A stretch of 64,000 nt of DNA from Ailurus styani (Eukaryota; Chordata; Mammalia; Carnivora; Ailuridae), in contig LNAC01000110.1 of NCBI GenBank assembly GCA_002007465.1, forward strand, positions 398,298 through 462,297, read 5' to 3'. Below the pieces are notes generated by a model. The model was not told where the DNA came from, ran no database searches, and saw only the letters and a program-made list of their open reading frames with translations. The translations under genes were made by a program, and so were the position numbers. Shown here in pieces: positions 57,042-64,000 of the stretch. How positions within the stretch are numbered: the stretch's first letter is position 1; each line of letters begins with the position of its first letter.

Positions 57042-57178
57042 ACTGTAACTAAAACTCTAAGGTCAGCAGTTGGCCAGATTGGAAGCTGATATTCAGAGTC
57101 TGATAGGGACTTTTTAAAAGGCCTTCTCCTCTCAGCTAAAATGGAACTATGTACCCAAAGAGAAAGAAAAATATTCTA

Positions 57179-57389
57179 GGGCGCCTGGGTGGCTCAGTGG
57201 GTTAAAGCCTCTGCCTTCTGCTCAGGTCATGATCTCAGGGTCCTGGGATCGAGGCCGTATAGGGCTCTCTGCTCAGCGGGGAGCCTGCCTCCTCCTCCCT
57301 CCTCTCTCTCTGCCTGCCTCTCTGCCTACTTGTAATCTCTCTGTCTCTCTGTCAAATAAATAAATAAAATCTTTAAAAAAAAAAAAAGA
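57179..57389 (+). mobile_element. CAN SINE, young mustelid-like, inserted in the ERV
   Basis: 'GGGCGCCTGGGTGGCTCAG', 'TGGGTTAAAGCCTCTGCC', a CT tract, and an (AAAT)n/poly-A tail. The TSD 'AAAGAAAAATATTCTA' is perfect (57163-57178 and 57390-57405). Nearly undiverged, so much younger than the ERV it sits in. Confidence 0.97.
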
Positions 57390-57626
57390 AAAGAAAAATA
57401 TTCTAATGCATTTGTGGAAGGATTTACTAAGACCTTCCAAAGACACATACTCTAAATCTAGAACACAGGAAACTATATCCATCTGACTTGAATATCTTCT
57501 GTGTATGTTGATGTAAAGGAGAATATACACACATAAAAATGGATGTGAAAATGTAGAAGGTTTGTGGAAATGTAATCTTGGAAAAATAATTTTATGTGTG
57601 GCTAAGATTGGAATGGATTTATATAC

Positions 57627-57833
57627 TTTTTTTAAAAGATTTTATTTGAGAGAGTACATGAGCACGAGAGGAAGAGGAGCAGAGGGAGAGAGAGAATGTT
57701 AAGCGGACTCAGTGCTAGTGTGGAGCCTGAGGCCCGAGGTGGAGGGAGGTGCTCCATCCCAGGACCCTGAGATCATGAACTGAATTAAAACTAAGAGTCC
57801 AACGGTTAGTGAACTGAGCAACCCAGGCACACC
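57627..57833 (-). mobile_element. CAN SINE, old, antisense, in the ERV
   Basis: 'TTTTTTTAAAAGATTTTATTTGAGAG', a GA-rich tract, 'CTCCATCCCAGGACCCTGAGATCATGAAC' and the end 'GAGCAACCCAGGCACACC'. Several differences from the young subtype and no clear TSD. Confidence 0.9.
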
Positions 57834-57926
57834 AAACTTGTATATGTTTTTAAAAGATGAGTTTTAACGTCAAAAGTATATTGGTGCAAAGTTAGAATTT
57901 CCTTTTCACTCTGTGAAAAGGACCAA

Positions 57927-58061
57927 GTTGGGGCACCTGGGTGGCTCAGTAGGTTAAGTGTCCAATTCTTCATCTCAACTCAGGTCTTGATCTCAAGCTT
58001 GTGAGTTCAAGCCCCGAGTTGGGCTCACATTGGGCATGGAAACTACTTGAGAGAAAGGAAG
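57927..58061 (+). mobile_element. CAN SINE, 3'-truncated, in the ERV
   Basis: The tRNA-like head and middle are present ('GGGGCACCTGGGTGGCTCAG', 'GAGTTCAAGCCCCGAGTTGGGC'), but the CT tract and (AAAT)n tail are missing. It ends 'GAGAGAAAGGAAG'. A TSD-like 'AAAGGACCAA' flanks it on both sides. Confidence 0.9.
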
Positions 58062-58860
58062 AAAGGACCAATTTTTCTTACATTATTGGTCTGCTCTTAA
58101 ATTATAAACAAAGGGGTTTTGTTTGTTTTTTACCTTTTAAATTATAAGCCTAGATAGCAAATATTTTGTGCCTCACCAAAATAATTTGCTATGCTTCATG
58201 TCTTTATCAGGTTTTTGACTACTGAAGAAAACCTGGTATTGCCAGTATTACAGGAGTTAACTTTTGTTTACAACTATATAACCTTCTCTATTTGCCCTTA
58301 ACATCTTCTCTTGTCTCTTTGGTTAAATAGATAATTAAGTATTATTTCATAATAATATGTGGTTGTATTTAATCAAATGTTCAAACCCTTTGACATTTTC
58401 TCAACATTAAATTCTAAGTGGAGTCTTTTCCCCACAAACTGAGATTTCCCAGTGTTCCTGAAAAATCTCAAAGAACTTAGCTCTCACCCTGTATAAGAGA
58501 GATGTTAATCTAATTGGGTTTATTTGCTATGTTAAGTTACATGGGAAGCATTGTTAAATGAGTGATGATGAACTTTCTTGGGTTGTATATGGATGTATTA
58601 CTAATATAGGTATTCCAGAAATTGTTTGAAATTTCCGGAAATTTGTCAGTACTCTTCACTGTCCGTTTATTATCCTAAATTATTGTATGCTACAGAAATA
58701 ACATTTCCATATCAAATAAATTCTCATCAGATCTTTTACCATCAGCATTTTAAGTCTTTTGTTAAAGTTATTGTTTTATTCTGATTCTTTTGGAAAAAGT
58801 GAGAATCATGAGAAGCACCCTCCCAAGTACTCTTGACCACTAACACTACTGCCAAATAAA

Positions 58861-59845
58861 AAGGTGCCAGTACCTAAGTGCACATCCTACTATTGAATAA
58901 GGCCCCACCTGTGTCCTGTGCACACACTGAGACCTCAAAATCAAATTGAAAAGGAAACAAGGTAGCCAACATCCAGGTAGACCACTTCCTCCCAAGAAGT
59001 CAGATCAGATGAATTTTTCTATTCCTCCTTTGTTCTTTGACCATCGTTTTCCTCATCGTTCTTCCACAGGGATCTTTTTTTCATTCTTTGTCCACCTTTT
59101 TCCTTGCTCTGGTTTGGAAAGATAATGCTGTTGTTCACCTGTCAGGCCTTTCAAGAGGGGCAGTCCACCCACCGAAGGATTGTTGCCTGTGCCATAATGC
59201 TGCTGATCCTGTAGTTCTGCCCATCACACACTTCTCCCTGATTTCCAGTGCCTCAGTTTCTCTGGAACAAATTCAGCTCACTCTATTTCATGTCAGGCTC
59301 CCTAACCCTGGGGGTCTGTTTCCCTGTCTCTGGTTAACAACCTCAACCCTGGGAACCTTGCACCCAGGCTCTGTACAAAAAAATGACACAAGACAGGGGT
59401 AACCAGAAAAAAAGCCTCCTGTGTGGTCTACAGATCCTTACTTTTTACTGGCCTTCATAGCTGTCATATTTCCAGTCCCGAGCCACTTACTCAAACCAGA
59501 ATTACCAGGAGACACTCATAATTCAAAATCTGCTTCTGTTGTCAGATGCCTACTCCCCTGGCTAAAATTGAATAAGGCCCCACCTGAACGAAGCTATGAT
59601 CAGGAACATCTCCTGAACTCTTGAAGATCTTACAGAATCTGCTGCTAAAGCAACAGCTGCCTAACAGTAGTCCTTAACCCTCTCTCTATAGCTGTTCTTA
59701 ATAATAGGATAGTCCTTGATTATCTTTTAGTTGACCAATGAGGTGTTTGTGCTACAGTCATTACCAGGTGCCACACCTGGATGGATACTTCAGAAGAAGT
59801 TGAGACTCAGTTACATAGCATCAGTGAATAAGCCACTTGGATTAA
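58861..59845 (+). pseudogene. ERV env surface-subunit remnant
   Basis: The plus frame 59037-59402 (121 codons) carries a hydrophobic N-terminal segment (residues 3-26) and 'KDCCLCHNA' (residues 47-55). This recalls the CxxC 'CWLC' motif of class I ERV surface subunits, here with the tryptophan replaced by C. A second frame, 59421-59624, continues after stops. A hydrophobic leader-like stretch upstream (from about 59010) is in another frame. The piece is broken by stops and frameshifts and far shorter than a normal surface subunit. Identification is by motif only. Confidence 0.45.
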
Positions 59846-59849
59846 GAAA

Positions 59850-60086
59850 ATGACCCGTTCAATGGGCCCTTTCTTTGACATATTTAATTCTGATTACTTT
59901 GGTTTTTGGGGACCATGGTTCCAAAATGCACCCTGGACATTGGGAAGTATCCTTCTTCTAATAATCGTAGCAGTCTCTCTGGCGCACTTAATTCTCTCAG
60001 AAACTACATGCTTGTTCGCAGCTGCTAACTATGAAGCATATGATCTCCCCAAGAAGAAAATGTCAGAAAAGGAACAAAGAACTTAA
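59850..60086 (+). pseudogene. ERV env transmembrane-subunit C-terminal remnant
   Basis: 78 codons in one frame. Residues 1-29 are aromatic-rich, with tryptophans at 20, 23 and 29, like a membrane-proximal segment. Residues 30-50 form one strongly hydrophobic membrane span, and a tail with 'PKKK' (68-70) ends at a TAA. This is the layout of the end of a gammaretroviral-type TM subunit, and it lies where env should end, just before the PPT and 3' LTR. The fusion peptide, heptad region and CX6CC are not recognisable upstream, so it is a fragment. Confidence 0.6.
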
Positions 60087-60235
60087 AGAATGTGAACCCA
60101 ATGCTGTGACCTGAGAATGCCACACACAGATTCAGCAAAAACTGCAAGAACTCTACAGGGGTAGCTAGAAGTAACACTTTTCTGTTTTATTTGTTTGTTT
60201 TAAATCACACCTCTCAGTTACCTGAGAATGTGATC

Positions 60236-60245
60236 AAAAGAGGGA
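60236..60245 (+). promoter_or_regulatory. polypurine tract of the ERV
   Basis: 'AAAAGAGGGA' lies immediately before the 3' LTR start, the expected site for plus-strand priming. It helps to set the LTR edge at about 60246-60249. Confidence 0.6.
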
Positions 60246-60248
60246 TTC

Positions 60249-60587
60249 TTAAGAATAAGACAACAACCCCAAAATGAAGTCACTTATGTTAATCCCCATG
60301 TCACCAAACTGACATTTAACCTAATTATCATTTTGGCTCTTCCAGAAATGGAATCTTAAACCAGGTCAGTCAGGAATCAGTGCTAGGTAGATAACCTGCC
60401 TGATAGACCTCTGTGGTCCCTGAAGGAATGTAACTGCAATAACCATCGTATCACTTCCACATCATATAACTTCCTTGTTCATGCTCCCTTCTGCTAATAA
60501 AAGTCTGCTTTTGGGATGCTGCCCAATTTGATTTTTGCTCAAATAAACTCTTAAAAATATTAATACATATCAGTTTATCTTTTAACA
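60249..60587 (+). repeat. 3' LTR of the ERV
   Basis: Homologous to 54702-55073. It contains a TATA-like 'CTAATAAAAG' (60494), a poly-A signal 'AAATAAACTC' (60541) and the same terminal 'CTTTTAACA'. By eye it differs from the 5' LTR by many substitutions and several indels, so insertion is ancient. Confidence 0.85.
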
Positions 60588-60753
60588 GTTCTAAGAAAAA
60601 AATCCAATCAATGGAAAATTCTACCACCAAGAGGATAGCTCTTCTCTAATCAAACATTAGAAGTAACCACTGCAGTTCAAGCGTACTTGATACATCTGCA
60701 CATATCCATATGGAAAAATCTTAGAAACATAATGTTTAAAAATAAAGGAAATA
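60588..60753. other. host sequence right of the ERV
   Basis: Short unassigned interval. It begins 'GTTCTAAG' directly after the LTR terminal CA. Confidence 0.4.
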
Positions 60754-60902
60754 GGGTCACCTGGGTGGCTCAGTTGAGTGTCCAGCTCTTGATTTTAGCT
60801 CAGATCGTGATCTCATGGTCGTGAGATAGAGTCTGTGTCAGTCTCTGCAGTGGGCATCGAGCCTGCTTAAGATTCTCTCCCTTTCCCTCTCCCTCTGCCG
60901 CT

Positions 60903-61081
60903 CCTTCAGCACCCTCTCCCTCCCTCCCCCCTTCCCTGCTCATGCATGCAACCTCTCTCTCTCTCTTTCTCTCTAAATTAATTAATTAAAAACNCCTTCA
61001 GCACCCTCTCCCTCCCTCCCCCCTTCCCTGCTCATGCATGCAACCTCTCTCTCTCTTTCTCTCTAAATTAATTAATTAAAA
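60903..61081. repeat. about 90-bp duplication around a single N
   Basis: 60903-60993 and 60995-61081 are the same sequence; the second has one fewer CT and small end differences. They are separated only by the N at 60994. Confidence 0.85.
60994..60994. other. assembly gap (single N)
   Basis: Single ambiguous base between the two copies of the SINE tail. Confidence 0.95.
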
Positions 61082-61994
61082 AGAAGGCAAATAGATTAAT
61101 AATATGTTCAGCATATAATTTATATAAAGGTTAAAAATAGAAAATTGTGGTAGCATACATATACATGCATATGTGCACATGTGGTAAAAGTTTTAAAAAT
61201 TGAATAGGAAGGCCACAGCAAGGACAAGCAAGAGAATAAGATTATGAAGTAAAAACAGGATTTCAGTGTTTCAGTATTTTTACTCCTTTGAAAGAATATT
61301 GGACAAAATGGAAGGAAGGAATTGTGTGTAGGGCCAATCTATTTCAATCTCCTTCCCTTGTATCTATAGAAAGTACATCTCTATATTAAAGTGGCACTCT
61401 CTAAGAATATGGCTTCTATTATTTACTCTATGTAGTCTAATAAAATATTATCTTAATAGGGGTTATATTTCATGTTAAATTTACTTCTAAGGATTGCTAA
61501 ATGTTAGATTTTAATAACTTAGAAGTAGAATATTTTTTAAAAGCCAAAATACATAAAATGAAATCAAATGTGGCCTGAAAATGATATCATGCTAGTACTA
61601 CTTGGTATTTCACGTTGATAGTCTCAACAGAGTATTTTCAATTGGAAAACTCGTGTCAACATAAAGTGGGAAGACCTTGTGTAACTTTCCCTTCTGGAAG
61701 CCACACAAATTTGTGAAGCCACTTTGTGTGGATAGGAGTTCAGGGCCAGAGCATTACCTTGGGGCTAAGGTGATTGGTGGAACTAGTTTTCTTCACTAAT
61801 AGGACATGAACTATGGACCAGGGAACACTGCATATTATTTCTCATGTTCCCCTTATGGAAATAGAGGTTCTTAATTTGTACTTTTCCCCATGTACAGTAG
61901 AATGGGCATGTTTGTCCTTTAATCCTAGGCTGCCAGAATATGAACACTATAGTAAGAATTGATTAAGAAGAAATGACTGAGAAGATAACCTTAG
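61082..61994. other. unassigned AT-rich sequence
   Basis: No gene or named repeat recognised between the SINE and the terminal L1. Confidence 0.4.
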
Positions 61995-62455
61995 GTCATC
62001 TCCCTTTGGATAAGGGTGAATACATGTTTTGTTATTAAGTTTTGAGAATTCTTTGTGTATTTTGGATAAAAGTTCTTTATCAGATACACATTTTGAAAAT
62101 ATTTTATTTTGGTCTATAGCTTTCCTTTTCGTTCTCTCAACAGTTTCTTTTAATCAAAGCAGAATATTTTCACTTTGATAAAGTCCAAATTGTGTCTTGG
62201 GTAGTGCTTTTTTAAAAACTTCATCACCAAACATGAAGTAACCTAGATTTTATCCTATACTATCTTCTAGTTTTGTAGCTTAGATATAGGTCTATGATCC
62301 ATTTTGAGTTCATGTCTGTGAAACGTGTAAGGTCTGATCTAGATTCTTTTTTTCATATGGATATTCAGTTGTTGCACACCACTTGTTGAAAAACTATCTT
62401 CACCCTTTGTCAAAGATCAATTGACTATATTTTTGTGGATCTGTTACTGGAATCT

Positions 62456-62486
62456 CTATTCTATCCTATCCTATTCTATTCTATTT
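62456..62486 (+). repeat. (CTATT/CTATC)n short microsatellite
   Basis: 'ATTCTATCCTATCCTATTC' and onwards: five or six imperfect pentanucleotide units within the L1. Confidence 0.85.
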
Positions 62487-62978
62487 ATGTATTTGTCATT
62501 TCTTTCTCCAATACTACATATACTGTCTTGATTACTATAGTTCTGTAGTAAGTCTTGAACTGGCATAGTAAGAGTCCTCAAACTTTATTCACTTTCAGAA
62601 TTGTGTAGGCTCTAATGGATTTTTTGTCTTTCTATATAAACCTTAGAATCATTTTGTTAGTATCCATGAAATAAACTTGCTGGAATTTTGACAGTTCATC
62701 TTATTAAATCTATAGGTGAAGTTTGGTAGAATGGACATCTTGACAATATTGAGTCTTCCAATCTCCATGAAGACATAAAGCTCCATTTACTCAGCTTTTC
62801 TTTGATTTCTCCAATCTGAATTTTATAGATTTATACATATAGTTTCTGTACATATATTTTAGATTTATACCTTGAGTCTTTCTCCTTCCTTCCTTAGTAC
62901 TAATGAAATGGTGTTATGGATTTCATATCAAATCCCAAGTGTCCATTGCTAATATATAGAAAAGCAATTTTTTATAAT

Positions 62979-63039
62979 TTCACTTATATGTGGAATCTAA
63001 ATTTTTATTTTATTTTATTTTTATTATGTTACGTTAGTC
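62979..63039. mobile_element. micro L1 insertion with inverted 5' part (twin priming)
   Basis: Inside the antisense L1 lies a foreign patch of about 60-70 bp. First comes sense L1 3' sequence ('TTTCACTTATATGTGGAATC'), then directly antisense L1 tail ('TTTTTATTTTATTTTATTTT', 'TTATTATGTTACGTTAGTC'). A 'GCAATTT' repeat occurs on both sides and would be the TSD. Confidence 0.6.
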
Positions 63040-63209
63040 GGCAATTTACTTTTTTATATTGACCTGCATCCTGCAACCCTGATATGATTGCTTATTAGTT
63101 TTAGGATGTTTTTGTTGATTCTTTGGAATTTTCCAGATAATTCTGTCGTCTGTGAACAAAGAGAGTTTTATATCTTCCTTCCCAATATATATGCCTTTTA
63201 TTTTATTTT

Positions 63210-63408
63210 ATGTGATTTTATTTTATTTTAAATATTTTATTTATTTTTGAGAGAGAGAGAGGGAGAAAACACACAAGCAGGAATGGGGGAGGGGCAGAGG
63301 GAGAAGCAGACTCCCGGCTGATCAGGGAGCCTCATACGGACTCCATCCCAGGACTCTGGGATCATAACCTGAGCTGAAGGCAGACGCTTATCCAACTGAG
63401 CCACCCTG
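63210..63408 (-). mobile_element. CAN SINE, antisense, with about 20-bp TSD
   Basis: 'TTTATTTATTTTTGAGAGAGAGAG', 'CTCCATCCCAGGACTCTGGGATCATAACC' and the end 'CAACTGAGCCACCC'. The TSD (63190-63209 and 63409-63428, 'TATGCCTTTTATTTT…') is perfect and long, and the host L1 resumes in register. Confidence 0.95.
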
Positions 63409-64000
63409 TATGCCTTTTATTTTATTTTCCTGTCTTACTTTGGTGCATACTTGAAAAGGAGTGGTGAGAGGGGACATCCCATCGTTGTTGGTTTTTTCCC
63501 CCAGAGTGGGGAAAGCATCAAGTTTCTCTCTGTTTAATATGATATTAGCTCTAGGTTTCTGTAGATCTTTATCAAGTTGGGGGATTTTTTCCTCCAGTCC
63601 TAGTGCTGAAGTTTTTATGATGAATGGGTGTTGGATTTTGTCAAATGGACTTTCTTAATCAATTGATATAATCATATGATATCTTTTCTTTAGCCTGTTG
63701 ATTTGATGGATTATGTTAATTGATTTTTAAATGTTGAACTACCCTTAATATGCTAGGAATGAATCTCACTTGGTCATAGTGTATAATTCTTTTTTTACAT
63801 AGTTTAATCCAATTTGCAATATGTTGTTGAGCATTTTTGTAGCCATGTTCATGGGAGATATTGATCTGTAATTTTCCTTTATTATGATGTTTTTGGTTTT
63901 GATATTAAGGTAACACTGGCCTCGTAGAATGAGTGTGGAAGTGTTCGGTGTGCTTTAGCTTTCTGGAAGAAATTGTAGAGAACTGATACCATTTTTTTTT

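Larger units (their letters stand above)
56161..58860 (+). other. ERV internal region without recognisable gag/pol
   Basis: Excluding three SINEs, about 2.1 kb. No zinc knuckle, protease DTG, reverse transcriptase YXDD or integrase motif was seen in any frame I examined. The AT-rich part 58080-58860 looks like the non-coding leader or spacer of defective class I elements. Frames at 56302-57010 on both strands have no recognisable domain. Confidence 0.6.
54702..60587 (+). mobile_element. endogenous retrovirus, class I (gammaretrovirus-like), decayed provirus
   Basis: Two homologous LTRs in the same orientation enclose about 5.2 kb. In order: 5' LTR, CpG-rich tandem array, leader with two good splice-donor sequences, a middle section without recognisable gag, protease or pol, then env remnants, a polypurine tract and the 3' LTR. 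Three CAN SINEs have inserted in it. The interior is far shorter than a full gammaretrovirus and is broken throughout. A 4-bp TSD is not certain: 'ATTC' before and 'GTTC' after share three of four bases. The class I assignment rests on LTR style and the env TM remnant. It has no capacity to encode virus proteins. Confidence 0.85.
60754..61081 (+). mobile_element. CAN SINE, sense, with artefactual tail duplication
   Basis: 'GGGTCACCTGGGTGGCTCAG', a 'GATCTCATGGTCGTGAGATAGAG' middle, a long C/T-rich spacer and 'AAATTAATTAATTAAAAA'. The spacer and tail (from 'CCTTCAGCACCC') appear twice around the N at 60994, so the real element is about 90 bp shorter than shown. Flanks 'AAAGGAAATAG' and 'AAGGCAAATAG' resemble a TSD. 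Confidence 0.93.
61995..64000 (-). repeat. old L1 ORF2, antisense, running off the window end
   Basis: Well-ordered antisense L1: 'GAGAATTCTTTGTGTATTTTGGATAAAAGTTC', 'TCTATGATCCATTTTGAGTTCATG', 'TGTTGCACACCACTTGTTGAAAAACTATC', 'GGAGATATTGATCTG' and 'GAATGAGTGTGGAAGTGTTC'. It is interrupted by a tiny L1 insertion near 62985 and a SINE at 63210. Stops break all frames. Confidence 0.85.

Overview
This is mammalian nuclear DNA, almost certainly from a carnivore. At least seventeen copies of the tRNA-Lys-derived carnivore SINE (CAN SINE/SINEC) lie across both strands, and there are 3' ends of a carnivore-type young L1. The youngest SINE copies (13740, 48353, 57179) read 'CAGTGGGTTAAAG(C/T)CTCTGCC' with a long CT tract and an (AAAT)n tail. 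I associate that subtype with mustelids (ferret/mink group), but this is from memory and by eye. Base composition is AT-rich, and there are no bacterial-style genes, operons, CRISPR arrays, or rRNA/tRNA genes.

No functional protein-coding gene can be supported. All open frames are short. Those with recognisable content are remnants of endogenous retroviruses, and many others lie inside repeats. The window reads as an intergenic stretch or large intron made of layered repeats: old L1 and L2 fragments, MIRs, an old LTR-like family, then CAN SINEs and young L1 tails inserted with clear target-site duplications (TSDs).

Layout. 1-9.3 kb: fragmented minus-strand L1, interrupted by SINEs, an old LTR-like insert and a TTCC microsatellite. 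9.3-17 kb: L2 pieces in plus orientation split by minus-strand L1, with MIR and SINE. 17-17.5 kb: a small GC-rich patch that may be a decayed retrocopy. 17.5-31.5 kb: mainly unassigned sequence with MIR, L2, SINEs and a (GGAAA)n array. 31.6-33.8 kb: plus-strand old L1 with two SINEs. 34-46 kb: unassigned sequence, two young truncated L1s with TSDs, an old L1 3' end split by an LTR-like insert, and a SINE. 46-48.3 kb: repeat-poor, a candidate conserved regulatory segment. 48.3-54.7 kb: SINEs, and a possible ERV pol (RNase H) scrap at 51.3 kb. 54.7-60.6 kb: an old class I (gammaretrovirus-like) endogenous retrovirus with both LTRs, an unusual CpG-rich 40/80-bp tandem array in its 5' leader, no gag or pol that I can recognise, broken env remnants and three SINEs inside it. 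60.6-64 kb: a SINE, then minus-strand L1.

The most notable object is the ERV leader array (about 55280-56160). It has nine 80-bp units, each made of two diverged 40-bp halves, with a 400-bp higher-order duplication, seven CpGs in a typical unit and a short inverted repeat per unit. It sits in an element whose LTRs are strongly diverged. A second point is technical: all three single-N positions (6209, 48589, 60994) separate near-identical flanks, so three local duplications in this window are probably assembly artefacts.
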